The position numbers were made by a program, and so were the translations under genes. A model generated the notes under the pieces. That model searched no databases. It saw only the letters and a program-made list of their open reading frames with translations, and was not told where the DNA came from. A stretch of 64,000 bases of DNA from Rahnella ecdela (GTDB lineage Bacteria > Pseudomonadota > Gammaproteobacteria > Enterobacterales > Enterobacteriaceae), in assembly GCF_019049625.1 (NCBI RefSeq), contig NZ_JAFMOY010000126.1, forward strand, positions 124,001 through 188,000, given 5' to 3'. Of this stretch, positions 19,937 to 29,244 are shown one piece after another; positions within the stretch are counted from its first letter, which is position 1, and every line of letters begins with the position of its first letter.

Positions 19937-21115
19937 ATGTCGCAACGCCCAACCGTTAAGGCTTCGTTCTCGCTGACCAACCCAGCGGTACGCGCCTGGA
20001 TTTACCAAATTTTCGCGGTGGTGTTGCTGGTAGCCTGTCTGGGTTACCTGCTCCACAACACCATTACCAATCTGACTACACGAGGGATCACCTCGGGATT
20101 TGCGTTTCTTGAAAAAGGTGCCGGTTTCGGCATTGTTCAGCATCTTATTGACTACCAGGAAGGCGACACTTACGCCCGCGTATTTGTTATCGGTCTGCTG
20201 AATACCCTGCTGGTTTCCGCACTGTGTATCGTATTTGCTTCGATTCTCGGGTTCATTATCGGCTTAGGACGTCTTTCCGATAACTGGCTGATCCGTAAAG
20301 TCTCGACGGTGTATATCGAGACGTTCCGTAATATTCCACCGTTGCTGCAAATCTTCTTCTGGTACTTCGCCGTACTGCGCAATCTGCCGGGCCCGCGTCA
20401 GAGCCTGAAGGCGTTTGATCTGGCTTTCGTCAGTAACCGCGGTTTGTATCTGCCGTCACCGGAACTCGCACCAGCTAGCCTGGCGGGTTTTATCGCCCTG
20501 TTGCTGGCGATTTTTGGCATCGTCGCGCTGCAACGCTACAACCATTTTCGTCAGACCCACACCGGACGCGTCTGGCATATCTGGCCATGGGCGATTGTTA
20601 TGCTCGTCGCGTTTCCGGTGCTGGCGCACCTGATTTTCGGGCCTGCGCTGCATTGGGATGTCCCTGCACTGCGCGGTTTTAACTTCCGTGGCGGCATGGT
20701 GCTTATCCCGGAACTGGCGGCGTTAACGCTGGCGCTGTCGGTCTATACCTCGACGTTTATTGCCGAAGTGATCCGCTCCGGCATTCAGTCGGTGTCGCAC
20801 GGTCAGCATGAAGCCGCCCGTTCGTTAGGATTGCCGAATCCGGTCACGCTGCGACAGGTTATTTTGCCGCAGGCAATGCGGGTGATTATTCCGCCGCTGA
20901 CCAGCCAGTATCTGAACATCGTGAAAAACTCCTCTCTGGCGGCCGCGATCGGTTATCCGGATATGGTGTCGCTGTTCGCCGGAACGGTGCTCAACCAGAC
21001 CGGACAGGCGATTGAAACCATTGCGATTACCATGTCGGTTTACCTGATCATCAGCCTGGTGATTTCGTTCCTGATGAATATCTACAACCGGCGTATCGCG
21101 CTGGTCGAGCGTTAA
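19937..21115 (+). CDS. aapQ: General L-amino acid ABC transporter permease AapQ
   Basis: 392-aa inner-membrane permease (YhdX/BztB type). It has a long N-terminal region with a first helix (about residues 19-40) and a core with the EAA loop HEAARSLGLPNPVTLRQVILPQAMRVIIPP, which docks on the ATPase AapP. The start MSQRPTVKASFSL follows CGAGGTTAAAA; an upstream in-frame codon adds an unlikely His/Arg-rich extension. It pairs with AapM as a heterodimeric channel. Confidence 0.93.
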   Translation: MSQRPTVKASFSLTNPAVRAWIYQIFAVVLLVACLGYLLHNTITNLTTRGITSGFAFLEKGAGFGIVQHLIDYQEGDTYARVFVIGLLNTLLVSALCIVFASILGFIIGLGRLSDNWLIRKVSTVYIETFRNIPPLLQIFFWYFAVLRNLPGPRQSLKAFDLAFVSNRGLYLPSPELAPASLAGFIALLLAIFGIVALQRYNHFRQTHTGRVWHIWPWAIVMLVAFPVLAHLIFGPALHWDVPALRGFNFRGGMVLIPELAALTLALSVYTSTFIAEVIRSGIQSVSHGQHEAARSLGLPNPVTLRQVILPQAMRVIIPPLTSQYLNIVKNSSLAAAIGYPDMVSLFAGTVLNQTGQAIETIAITMSVYLIISLVISFLMNIYNRRIALVER

Positions 21116-21124
21116 GGGAAACCC

Positions 21125-22234
21125 ATGACGATGACAACACTTCCTCCCGGAGTCAGAGCCGTGAAGCCCGGTACGCCACTGGGTACCGCCGTACTCTGGG
21201 CGCGTAAAAATCTGTTTTCCAGCTGGTTTAACAGTTTGCTGACGCTGTTTTGTTTATGGCTGATGTGGCTGGTTATCCCTCCGCTGCTGAACTGGGTGAT
21301 TTTCCAGGCCAACTGGGTCGGTACGGCACGAACTGACTGCACCAAAGCCGGTGCGTGCTGGGTGTTTATCCACGCGCGTTTCGGCCAGTTTATGTATGGT
21401 TTATATCCGTTTGATCAGCGCTGGCGCATCAACGTCACGCTGATTGTCGGATTGCTGACACTGGCGCCCATTTTCTTTAAAGCGACGCCGCGTCGCGGAC
21501 GTTATATCGCCTGCTGGATGGTACTGTTCCCGATTTTCACCTGGTTCATGTTGTATGGCGGATTCTTTGGCCTGAGCCGCGTCGAAACCCGCCAGTGGGG
21601 CGGCCTGACGCTGACGCTGATTATCGCCGCCGTCGGCATCGCCGGGGCCTTACCCCTGGGGATTATGCTGGCGCTGGCACGCCGTTCACGTCTGCCGATC
21701 GTGCGTATTCTGTCGGTCGTTTTCATTGAGTTCTGGCGCGGTGTGCCACTTATCACCGTCCTGTTTATGTCCTCGGTGATGCTGCCGCTGTTTATGACCG
21801 AAGGAACGAGTATCGACAAACTGGTGCGTGCGCTGGTGGGTGTGGTGCTGTTCCAGTCGGCGTACGTCGCAGAAGTGGTGCGCGGCGGGCTACAGGCACT
21901 GCCGAAAGGACAGACCGAAGCCGCCGAATCACTGGCGCTGGGTTACTGGAAAACGCAGGGATTAGTCATTCTGCCGCAGGCGCTGAAAATGGTGATACCG
22001 GGTCTGGTAAACACCATCATCGCGCTGTTCAAAGACACCAGTCTGGTGATCATCATCGGTCTTTTTGACCTGTTCAGCAGCGTACAGCAAGCCACCGTCG
22101 ATCCGGAATGGCTCGGCATGTCGACCGAAGGCTACGTCTTCGCCGCTGCCGTCTACTGGATTTTCTGTTTTAGCATGTCGCGTTATAGCCAGCATCTGGA
22201 AAGACGCTTTCACACCGGACGTTCCGCACACTGA
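21125..22234 (+). CDS. aapM: General L-amino acid ABC transporter permease AapM
   Basis: 369-aa permease (YhdY/BztC type) with about eight helices and the EAA motif TEAAESLALGYWKTQGLVILPQALKMVIPG. The central extra segment with the Cys pair in TARTDCTKAGACWV is typical of this subfamily. It starts 9 bp after aapQ behind AAGGGAAACCC and is the second half of the translocation channel. Confidence 0.93.
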   Translation: MTMTTLPPGVRAVKPGTPLGTAVLWARKNLFSSWFNSLLTLFCLWLMWLVIPPLLNWVIFQANWVGTARTDCTKAGACWVFIHARFGQFMYGLYPFDQRWRINVTLIVGLLTLAPIFFKATPRRGRYIACWMVLFPIFTWFMLYGGFFGLSRVETRQWGGLTLTLIIAAVGIAGALPLGIMLALARRSRLPIVRILSVVFIEFWRGVPLITVLFMSSVMLPLFMTEGTSIDKLVRALVGVVLFQSAYVAEVVRGGLQALPKGQTEAAESLALGYWKTQGLVILPQALKMVIPGLVNTIIALFKDTSLVIIIGLFDLFSSVQQATVDPEWLGMSTEGYVFAAAVYWIFCFSMSRYSQHLERRFHTGRSAH

Positions 22235-22242
22235 GGTAAACC

Positions 22243-23004
22243 ATGAGCGACCATCAAGTCACTGAAAACCAAAATATGATGATCACGCTGGAAAACGTGA
22301 ATAAGTGGTACGGACAATTCCACGTATTGAAAGACATTAACCTGAGCGTCAAACCACGCGAACGTATCGTGCTGTGCGGACCTTCCGGTTCAGGAAAATC
22401 AACGACTATCCGTTGCATCAACCATCTGGAAGAACACCAGCAGGGGCGCATCGTGGTCGACGGCACCGAGCTGAATGATGATTTACGTAACATCGAACGC
22501 GTGCGTACCGAAGTCGGCATGGTGTTCCAGCACTTCAATCTGTTCCCGCATCTGACCGTATTGCAAAATTGCACTCTGGCACCCTGCTGGGTGCGCAAGA
22601 TGCCAAAAAAAGAAGCCGAAGAACTGGCGATGCATTATCTGAAACGCGTGCGTATCGCCGAGCATGCCAATAAATTCCCCGGCCAGCTTTCCGGCGGTCA
22701 GCAGCAACGCGTGGCGATCGCCCGCTCGCTGTGTATGAAGCCAAAAATTATGCTGTTTGATGAACCGACTTCGGCGCTTGATCCGGAAATGGTGAAAGAG
22801 GTGCTGGACACCATGATCACTCTGGCGGAAGAAGGCATGACCATGTTGTGTGTGACGCATGAAATGGGCTTTGCACGAACCGTCGCTGACCGGGTGATCT
22901 TTATGGATCGCGGGGAGATCGTAGAAGAAGCCCCGCCGCTGGAGTTCTTTGCAAATCCGAAGTCAGCGAGAACACGGGAGTTCCTGGCACAGGTGATTCA
23001 TTAA
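22243..23004 (+). CDS. aapP: General L-amino acid ABC transporter ATPase AapP
   Basis: 253-aa ABC ATPase (YhdZ type): Walker [10 protein letters not shown] (residues 46-54), Q-loop [14 protein letters not shown], signature [15 protein letters not shown], Walker [14 protein letters not shown] and H-switch VTHEMGF. It is closest to the polar amino-acid subfamily (GlnQ/HisP). It is the last gene of the operon, starting 8 bp after aapM behind GAGGTAAACC. Confidence 0.95.
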   Translation: MSDHQVTENQNMMITLENVNKWYGQFHVLKDINLSVKPRERIVLCGPSGSGKSTTIRCINHLEEHQQGRIVVDGTELNDDLRNIERVRTEVGMVFQHFNLFPHLTVLQNCTLAPCWVRKMPKKEAEELAMHYLKRVRIAEHANKFPGQLSGGQQQRVAIARSLCMKPKIMLFDEPTSALDPEMVKEVLDTMITLAEEGMTMLCVTHEMGFARTVADRVIFMDRGEIVEEAPPLEFFANPKSARTREFLAQVIH

Positions 23005-23029
23005 GCGGGTGGCGCAGCTTTTTAAAAAT

Positions 23030-23047
23030 AACTGAAGACAGTTTTTT
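23030..23047 (+). terminator. Short terminator after aapP
   Basis: AACTG (23030-23034) and CAGTT (23039-23043) with loop AAGA, followed by six T. The stem is short but the U-tract is good. Confidence 0.5.
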
Positions 23048-23225
23048 ATCTTTTAGAAAGGTTGATTGGCGTACTCAAAAATGGCACCGAATGAACGGTT
23101 CGAGACCCAAGGCTCGAAACCTGAAATTCGGGAATCGCGCAGCGATGACATTTTGCGCCACTCATTATTGCCAAGGAGTATGTCCGTCATGGCTGCGGTA
23201 GCGCGCAGTAAAAGAGCCGGTGATT

Positions 23226-23257
23226 CTTAAGAGGCGCGGCGATAGGCGCCTCTTAAG
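23226..23257. repeat. Large inverted repeat in the aapP-lrgB seam
   Basis: CTTAAGAGGCGC (23226-23237) pairs perfectly with GCGCCTCTTAAG (23246-23257) around an 8-nt loop. A second hairpin, GTGGGT/ACCCAC, follows at 23264-23279, and GGTTCGAG..CTCGAAACC lies near 23097-23121. No U-tract is present. Between them a 16-codon reading frame (MSVMAAVARSKRAGDS, about 23180-23230) resembles the beginning of phage ASH-type small proteins, from memory only. The segment 23048-23325 otherwise holds no gene and marks where the 73-min block ends. Confidence 0.6.
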
Positions 23258-23325
23258 GCCAGTGTGGGTGGCAACCCACGACCTTGGATTTGACCTTAAA
23301 GTTTCAGATCTTTTTCAAAAGATCA

Positions 23326-24015
23326 TCACCACATCAGTACTCCGATCATCGGTGCTATCACCACGGTGACAACCCCGGCCAGCATCATCACCAGACTGGA
23401 AACGACACCTTCTTCCGCGCCCAGTTCATAGGCTCTTGCCGTGCCGGCACCATGCGACGCCGCGCCAAACCCGGCGCCTTTTGCCAGGCCACTTTTCACT
23501 GCCAGACGCAGGAACAACATATCGCCCACCGCCATGCCGAATACGCCGGTGATCACCACAAACAGCGCGACCAGATCCGGCTGACCGCCCATTTGCTTCG
23601 CAGCCGCCAGCGCGAATGGCGTGGTGATGGAACGTACCGCCAGACTACGCTGGATCTCTTCCGGCAACGTCAGCATCCGCGCCAGCCAGACGGAGCTGGT
23701 GACCGCTACGACAATCGCCGTCAGCACGCCCGCGCTCAGCGACATCCAGTGACGACGGATCACCGCCATATTTTCGTAAACCGGCACTGCGAACGCGATA
23801 GTGGATGGCCCGAGCAGCCACAGCAGCCAGTGCGTTTCGCCGATGTAATCCTGATAAGACGTGTGCGTCACTACCAGCAAAATCACCAGCACAATCGGCG
23901 TGAAGACCAGCGGCATCAGCAGCAAAGTGCGCTTCTGGCGATAGAGTTTTTTGTTGGCGTAATACAGGCCAAGCGTGATGACAAAACACAGAATGCTGAT
24001 GAGTAAATCAGTCAC
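23326..24015 (-). CDS. LrgB/CidB-like (YohK family) membrane protein
   Basis: 229-aa inner-membrane protein with seven or more helices. Conserved LrgB features include LLGPSTIAFAVPVYENM and SHGAGTARAYELGAEEGVVSSLVMMLAGV near the C-terminus. The LrgAB/CidAB family is described as holin/antiholin-like, and recent work in other bacteria ties it to pyruvate or glycolate export. It overlaps lrgA by 8 bp and is co-transcribed with it. Which of the two functions applies here cannot be told from sequence. Confidence 0.9.
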   Translation of the reverse strand: MTDLLISILCFVITLGLYYANKKLYRQKRTLLLMPLVFTPIVLVILLVVTHTSYQDYIGETHWLLWLLGPSTIAFAVPVYENMAVIRRHWMSLSAGVLTAIVVAVTSSVWLARMLTLPEEIQRSLAVRSITTPFALAAAKQMGGQPDLVALFVVITGVFGMAVGDMLFLRLAVKSGLAKGAGFGAASHGAGTARAYELGAEEGVVSSLVMMLAGVVTVVIAPMIGVLMW

Positions 24016-24430
24016 GGGCCGTCTTCCTCGCCGCCAGACGTTGTTCCAGCCGGTAAACTTTATCGACCACCACCGCTGTCGCGCCCAGCGTCAGTAAGGT
24101 ACTGATACCAATGACCAGAAAGATTTTCCAGCCCTCGATCATCAGCAACTGGGCGTAATTCACCACCGCCACCACGGCGGGTACAAAGAACAGCAGCATT
24201 TCCGCCAGCAGCCAGCGTGAACCGGCTTTCACCCATTTCACCGGCAAAACACGGAACATAATCAACAGCAAAAGCATCAGCATCCCGACAATATTGGCGG
24301 GCAAAGGCAGATGTAACAGAGTGACCAGACGGTCGGCAATAACGAATAACACCGCGTACAACACCACCTGAACGGGGATCTGACAGCGGGTCAGCAGGGA
24401 CGGCGCTTTAGTGCGCAACGCCAGCAACAT
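24008..24430 (-). CDS. LrgA/CidA-like (YohJ family) membrane protein
   Basis: 140 aa with four helices: VQVVLYAVLFVIADRLVTLLHLPLPANIVGMLMLLLLI is the typical CidA/LrgA core with the LPLPANIVGM motif, and VPAVVAVVNY follows. It is the first gene of a two-gene unit with the LrgB homologue and diverges from a LysR gene 144 bp away, the layout seen for cidABC/cidR systems. Confidence 0.9.
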   Translation of the reverse strand: MLLALRTKAPSLLTRCQIPVQVVLYAVLFVIADRLVTLLHLPLPANIVGMLMLLLLIMFRVLPVKWVKAGSRWLLAEMLLFFVPAVVAVVNYAQLLMIEGWKIFLVIGISTLLTLGATAVVVDKVYRLEQRLAARKTARD

Positions 24431-24574
24431 GGGGACGACCTCAAAAGAGGAAAAAGAGTGAAAATGAAGTATACGCTGGCAGGAAACCGGTAAAGAAATG
24501 AATTAAAATCATAAAAATGATTCCAGTTTGGAATACTTTGTTACTCGCCGCTCTGAACGGGGAAACATCAGCTC

Positions 24575-25453
24575 ATGGACGTCCGTACCTTACGCTATTT
24601 TGTCGAAGTGGTTCGCCAGCAAAGCTTCACCCGCGCGGCGGAAAAGCTGTTCGTCACCCAGCCGACGATCAGCAAAATGCTGCGCCATCTGGAAGAAGAA
24701 CTGGAATGCACACTGATTATCCGTGAAGGACGCCGCTTGCGTCTCACCGACAGCGGCCAGGCGTTGTATCAGCGCGGGCTGAATATTCTCGAAGAATTCC
24801 GCCAGCTCGAAGCCGAACTCGAAGACATTAATTCGTTGAAATCGGGTCATTTGCGGCTGGGTATTCCACCCATGGTCGGCACACAAATCGCGCCACTGAT
24901 CGGCAGTTTCCGCCAGCAATATCCCGGCATTGAACTGATAATTTCCGAATTTGGCGGCCTGACGGTGCAACAGGCGGTGATTTCCGGTGAGCTGGATCTG
25001 GCGCTGACCGCCCTGCCCGCCGATGCGGTGCCATCTATCGCCTCAATTTTGTTGTTCAGCCATCCGCTGTGCGTGGTAGTGCCGCGCACGCCGCACTGGC
25101 TGAACCGCACGCGCATCGGGATAAGTGATCTGTCTGACGAAAGTATTCTGATTTATAACGAAGATTTTGCGCTGTACCGGCAGCTGATGGATGCGTTTTC
25201 CGCCCACGGTTTCACACCCAAAATTGCCGCCCGCAGCGGGCAGTGGGATTTCTTAGCAGCGATGGTACAGACGGGTATGGGCGTGGCGATTTTGCCGGAG
25301 CCTGTTTGTCAGCGGCTGGATAAAAACGCGCTGATGTGGCTGCCGCTGGATCCGCTGATGCCGTGGCAGCTTGGGCTTATCTGGCATCAGGGCAGTTATC
25401 TTTCGCACAGCGCGCAGGCGTGGATCACGCTGTGCCGTGACTACTGGAAATAG
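24575..25453 (+). CDS. LysR-family regulator, probable activator of the LrgAB-like pair
   Basis: 292 aa. The N-terminal winged helix-turn-helix is MDVRTLRYFVEVVRQQSFTR..LFVTQPTISKMLRHLEEEL, followed by a periplasmic-binding-type effector domain. It is transcribed away from lrgAB, and the 144-bp gap should hold the shared operator. The layout resembles Staphylococcus/Bacillus CidR, which responds to acetate or pyruvate metabolism, but the ligand here is not known. Confidence 0.9.
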   Translation: MDVRTLRYFVEVVRQQSFTRAAEKLFVTQPTISKMLRHLEEELECTLIIREGRRLRLTDSGQALYQRGLNILEEFRQLEAELEDINSLKSGHLRLGIPPMVGTQIAPLIGSFRQQYPGIELIISEFGGLTVQQAVISGELDLALTALPADAVPSIASILLFSHPLCVVVPRTPHWLNRTRIGISDLSDESILIYNEDFALYRQLMDAFSAHGFTPKIAARSGQWDFLAAMVQTGMGVAILPEPVCQRLDKNALMWLPLDPLMPWQLGLIWHQGSYLSHSAQAWITLCRDYWK

Positions 25454-25471
25454 CCGGAAGTTGTAGGAAAT

Positions 25472-25510
25472 AAAAAACCGCGAGCCCTTTTCAGAGCGCG
25501 CGGTTTTGTT
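25472..25510. terminator. Bidirectional terminator between the LysR gene and yjcE
   Basis: AAAACCGCG (25474-25482) pairs with CGCGGTTTT (25499-25507). Poly-A on the left arm and poly-T on the right serve both the plus-strand LysR gene and the minus-strand yjcE gene. Confidence 0.85.
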
Positions 25511-25525
25511 CAGTCCCGGCAGAAA

Positions 25526-27175
25526 CTAAACTTCTTTTTCGACCAGTAATGCTTCCAGCAAATCGAGATCGTGCAGCAACTTTTGCAGCGTCTCGTTACT
25601 GATTTTTTGCGTCGCACGCAGGTGGTAAAGCTCACCACGTTCAGCGCGCAGCGCGGTCAGACGGAAGCGACGCTCGAGGTTTTCCAGCTTCAGCGCAGTT
25701 TCCATATCATCACGATTGGCCGTGCGTCGCCGCAGTGTACCGATAACACGCGAGCTGATTTCCTTCAGCGTCTGCTCATCAATGTTTTCTTCGGTATCCG
25801 CCGCCAGACGTTCTTCCATCTTATGCAGGCTTTCTATCGCCACTTCCGCCGCGATGGATTTCGCCATCCGTTCTTCTTCGCGATAAGCCGTCCCATCCGC
25901 CACCACCACGCCTTTAAGCAGGAACGGCAAGGCAATCACACCGGCAATCAGGGAGAACAGAATGACGCCGGTCGCCAGGAACACCAGCTGATAGCGCGAC
26001 GGGAACGCTGAACCATCGGCCAGAAATAACGGAATCGACAGCACACCGGCCAGCGTAATCGCCCCACGCACACCGGCAAAAGACGCCACCCACAGCTCAC
26101 GCGTACTGTAGCTGCCAAACAGCAGCGGTTTCTTTTTCAGGAAACGGTTGCTGAAATTCTTCATCACCCACAGCCAGACAAAACGCAGGATCAGCAGTGC
26201 AAAATAGATAATCCCGACGTCAGCGAACAGATGCCACGTCACGATGGACGGGTCGTGAGTTGCCTGATCAATCGAGTTCTCAAGAATGCCCGGCAATTGC
26301 AGGCCCAACATGATGAACACCATGCCGTTGAACACGAACTCGAGCATTGCCCAGACGCTGTTCGCACGCAGACGCATCGCCAGCGGCGCGTTACGGATAA
26401 TGCCCGACTGGCTGATGGTCATACCCGCAGCCACGGCGGCCAGAATGCCGGAAACGCCAATGTGTTCGGCAATCAGATAAGACGCAAACGGCAGCAACAG
26501 CAGGAAGACGATTTGTGTCGCCGGATCATCGCCGCTCCAGCGGCTCATAATGCGCAGCGATTTACTGTACAACCAGGTGACCGCGACACCGGCCATCAGG
26601 CCGCCGATCGCCACTTTCAGAAACTCAACGCTGGCACCACCGACGGTAAAGATCATCGTGCCCATCGCAACCGCGATAGCAAATTTCAACGACACCAGAC
26701 CGGATGCGTCATTCATCAGCGCTTCACCTTCCAGCACGCTCATGATCGACTTAGGAATACGGCCCTTACCGACAATCCCGCCTAATGCCACGGCATCGGT
26801 CGGGGACAGCACTGCCGCGAGTGCAAAGGCTGCAACCAGTGGAATATCCGGCACCATCATATAAATCAGATAACCGATACCAACGACGGTGAGCAGCACC
26901 AGCACCAGCGCCAGCCCGAGAATTTCGCGGCCGTGGTGGAGAAATTCACGGGTCGGGGTTTTCCAGCCATCGGCAAACAGCAATGGCGGGATGAACAGAA
27001 CGAGAAACAGTTCCGGATCGAAGTCCACATGCAGGCCAAAATTGGGCCACGCCAGCAAAGCACCGACGGCAATCTGCATTAATGGAAGAGGAACCTGGAA
27101 TGGCAACATTCTGGTGACGATACCGGAGAGTGACACCACCAGAATCAAAATCAGAATGGTAAAGAAGATTTCCAT
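25526..27175 (-). CDS. yjcE: CPA1-family Na+/H+ antiporter YjcE
   Basis: 549 aa, the same length as E. coli YjcE and highly similar throughout. About 12 helices lie in residues 1-420, with the CPA1 core AAVLSPTDAVALGGIV and EALMNDASGLVSLKFA (the ND/ion-binding motif), followed by a cytoplasmic, largely helical C-terminus (about 430-549). It probably exchanges Na+ or K+ for protons at the inner membrane. Its neighbour ghxP is on the same strand upstream; E. coli also keeps yjcD/ghxP and yjcE close together. Confidence 0.93.
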   Translation of the reverse strand: MEIFFTILILILVVSLSGIVTRMLPFQVPLPLMQIAVGALLAWPNFGLHVDFDPELFLVLFIPPLLFADGWKTPTREFLHHGREILGLALVLVLLTVVGIGYLIYMMVPDIPLVAAFALAAVLSPTDAVALGGIVGKGRIPKSIMSVLEGEALMNDASGLVSLKFAIAVAMGTMIFTVGGASVEFLKVAIGGLMAGVAVTWLYSKSLRIMSRWSGDDPATQIVFLLLLPFASYLIAEHIGVSGILAAVAAGMTISQSGIIRNAPLAMRLRANSVWAMLEFVFNGMVFIMLGLQLPGILENSIDQATHDPSIVTWHLFADVGIIYFALLILRFVWLWVMKNFSNRFLKKKPLLFGSYSTRELWVASFAGVRGAITLAGVLSIPLFLADGSAFPSRYQLVFLATGVILFSLIAGVIALPFLLKGVVVADGTAYREEERMAKSIAAEVAIESLHKMEERLAADTEENIDEQTLKEISSRVIGTLRRRTANRDDMETALKLENLERRFRLTALRAERGELYHLRATQKISNETLQKLLHDLDLLEALLVEKEV

Positions 27176-27303
27176 GCTTTCCTTAGACTCTTGTTTTTAT
27201 GAATTCAACCGGACGCAGGTGAGTGAATCCGGGACGGACTTTGGAATAGTAGATCAAAAGGGGACGGGATTTAAATCAGTGCGTGCGGTTACAACTGGGG
27301 ATT

Positions 27304-27337
27304 TACTGCTCCTCCCCCTGCGAAGGGGGAGGGAGTA
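27304..27337. repeat. GC-rich palindromic repeat between ghxP and yjcE
   Basis: CTCCCC-type stem: 27311-27318 pairs with 27325-27332 around the loop TGCGAA, extended by TACT/AGTA at 27304-27307 and 27334-27337. The arms and loop are the reverse complement of the hairpin at 58130-58157, so the two belong to one dispersed palindromic family. It lies 6 bp from the ghxP stop and could be its transcript end. Confidence 0.7.
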
Positions 27338-27342
27338 ACAAA

Positions 27343-28710
27343 TCAAATCGCCCATCCGCCCGCATAAAACACCACCAGCGCCACGGCGATGATCACTGTA
27401 CCCAGGTTCAGTTTGCGCCATTCGCCGGAGAAAATACGGCCAATCACCAGCGAGCTGAAACCGAGCATAATGCCGGTCACGATATTACAGGTCAGCACGA
27501 TGAACACGGCGCACAGCAATCCTGACATGGCATCCACGAAATCGTTGAAATCCAGCTTGGTCACGTTGCTGAGCATCAGCAGGCCAACGTACATCAACGC
27601 CGGAGCGGTCGCGTAAGCAGGCACCAGATACGAAAGCGGAGACAGGAATAACATCAGCAGGAACAGTACGCCGACAACCGTCGCGGTCAGGCCAGTTTTG
27701 CCGCCAGCTGCCGTACCGGCTGCCGATTCGATGTAAACCGCCGCAGGGGATGCGCCAACCAGTGAGGCGAAAATGCTGCTCACAGAGTCTGCGGTCAGGG
27801 CTTTGCCGCCGCTGATGATCTGGCCATTTTCGTCCAGCAGGTTTGCCTGTCCGGCCACTGCACGGATGGTGCCGGTGGCATCAAATACCGCCGTCATGAC
27901 CAGCGCCAGAACGCTTGGCAATACCGCGGCTTTCAGCGCGCCCATGATATCGAGATCGAAAATCACCGATTTGCCGTCAGCCCCTGCCAGAGATGGCATC
28001 GCGAACAAACCCTGATATTTCACGGCAGGATCGAAAATCAGACCAATAATGGAAATCGCGATAATCACCAGCAAAATGCCGCCGGGAACACGCAGTTTCT
28101 CAAGACCGAAAATCACCGCCAGACCGAGCAGCGTCATGATCACCGGGAAAGAGGTAAATGCGCCCAATGCGACAGGTAAGCCGTCCAGCGGGTTTTTCAC
28201 CACCAGACCAACACCGTTGGCAGCGATCAGCAACAGGAACAGACCGATACCGATGCCAGTGCCGTGCGCAACCCCGACGGGGAGATTGCGCAATATCCAC
28301 GAACGAATGCCGGTCACCGAGATAATGGTGAACAATACCCCCATCAGGAATACCGCGCCGAGGGCAACCGGTACGCTGATGTGCTGGCCGAGCACCAGAC
28401 TAAAGGCGGTAAAGGCAGTCAGAGAAATAGCGCAACCAATCGCCAGCGGCAGATTAGCCCACAGGCCCATCAGCAACGAGCCAAAACCGGCAACCAGACA
28501 GGTCGCCACAAACACGGCGCTTGGCGAAAAGCCCGCTTTACCGAGCATTGACGGCACAACGATGACCGAATACACCATCGCCAGAAACGTCGTTAAGCCG
28601 GCGATCACTTCCTGGCGAACGTTACTGCCACGCGCACTGATTTTGAAAAAAGAATCAAACGGGCCTTTTGGCGCAACAGCGCTGCCCGTCGGAGTGTGTT
28701 GACTCGACAT
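27343..28710 (-). CDS. ghxP: Guanine/hypoxanthine permease GhxP
   Basis: 455-aa purine:proton symporter of the AzgA-like NCS2 branch, formerly YjcD. It is near-identical to E. coli GhxP over blocks such as [48 protein letters not shown] and [23 protein letters not shown]. The C-terminus VFYAGGWAI is the same. About 12-14 helices. The start is behind AGAGGATTTTCC. Two PurR-like boxes lie 117-176 bp upstream, consistent with purine control. Confidence 0.95.
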   Translation of the reverse strand: MSSQHTPTGSAVAPKGPFDSFFKISARGSNVRQEVIAGLTTFLAMVYSVIVVPSMLGKAGFSPSAVFVATCLVAGFGSLLMGLWANLPLAIGCAISLTAFTAFSLVLGQHISVPVALGAVFLMGVLFTIISVTGIRSWILRNLPVGVAHGTGIGIGLFLLLIAANGVGLVVKNPLDGLPVALGAFTSFPVIMTLLGLAVIFGLEKLRVPGGILLVIIAISIIGLIFDPAVKYQGLFAMPSLAGADGKSVIFDLDIMGALKAAVLPSVLALVMTAVFDATGTIRAVAGQANLLDENGQIISGGKALTADSVSSIFASLVGASPAAVYIESAAGTAAGGKTGLTATVVGVLFLLMLFLSPLSYLVPAYATAPALMYVGLLMLSNVTKLDFNDFVDAMSGLLCAVFIVLTCNIVTGIMLGFSSLVIGRIFSGEWRKLNLGTVIIAVALVVFYAGGWAI

Positions 28711-28826
28711 GGAAAATCCTCTGAATGTCTCTACTGATTAGCCGGCGTGGTCATTATGAAACCGTTTCTGCACGTTTACTTCCTTATTTGTCGTCTGAAA
28801 CCGCCGAAACAGGCATCAGAACGGCA

Positions 28827-28842
28827 AGGCAAACGTTTAACT
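28827..28842 (-). promoter_or_regulatory. PurR-like box 1 upstream of ghxP
   Basis: AGGCAAACGTTTAACT contains the invariant CAAACGTTT core of the PurR operator ACGCAAACGTTTGCGT, with 12 of 16 positions matching. It lies about 120 bp upstream of the ghxP start. E. coli purine permease genes are known PurR targets. Confidence 0.6.
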
Positions 28843-28870
28843 CGCATCGCGTATGGCGGGACAAAAATTA

Positions 28871-28886
28871 ACGCAAACGATTATCC
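28871..28886 (-). promoter_or_regulatory. PurR-like box 2 upstream of ghxP
   Basis: ACGCAAACGATTATCC matches the PurR consensus at its first nine positions and 11 of 16 overall. It is 44 bp from the first box, allowing looping or a single half-strength auxiliary site. Weaker than box 1. Confidence 0.4.
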
Positions 28887-29244
28887 GGCCTTTAGTACTT
28901 CCATTTCAACTCCGTTCGCCGACAATTTACCGTTGTCTGGTCAATAAAAACGCGGTTGTGGTGGAAATCTATCCGGCTGGCGATTTGCTGTGCGATAACG
29001 GTTGCGCACGCTGTTCAACGTGGAGGGAAACAGGGAGGACAAATCACGATGAAACGTCATCGCGGAATGCAAAAAGCAGGAGAGAAAAATAACAGGACGT
29101 TTATTAAGGTTTATTTTTGATGGCGTCTGTTGCGCCAATTTGCAGCCAGCAAAAAGCCCGCTATTAAATATAAAAAGGGAAAACGTTCCGGCGATAAAAA
29201 AACCAAAACGCTTCCCTTTATATTTTCCGCTGACTTAAAAACAA
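28887..29244. other. AT-rich gene-free region between the GST gene and ghxP
   Basis: About 360 bp without a supported gene, part of a 534-bp gap. Near 29166-29234 a long imperfect inverted repeat (AAATATAAA..GGGAA with TTCCCTTTATATTT) lies just past the GST stop and may end that minus-strand transcript. Reading frames crossing it overlap the GST gene antisense and have no family features. Confidence 0.45.

Noticed and set aside
23284-24006. 240-codon plus-strand frame rich in His, Arg and Gln
   Set aside because: It is antisense to the well-supported lrgB gene and has the composition of a shadow frame; no family features.
26231-26785. 184-codon plus-strand frame across yjcE
   Set aside because: Antisense to a conserved antiporter gene, His/Arg/Asp-rich shadow with no domain.
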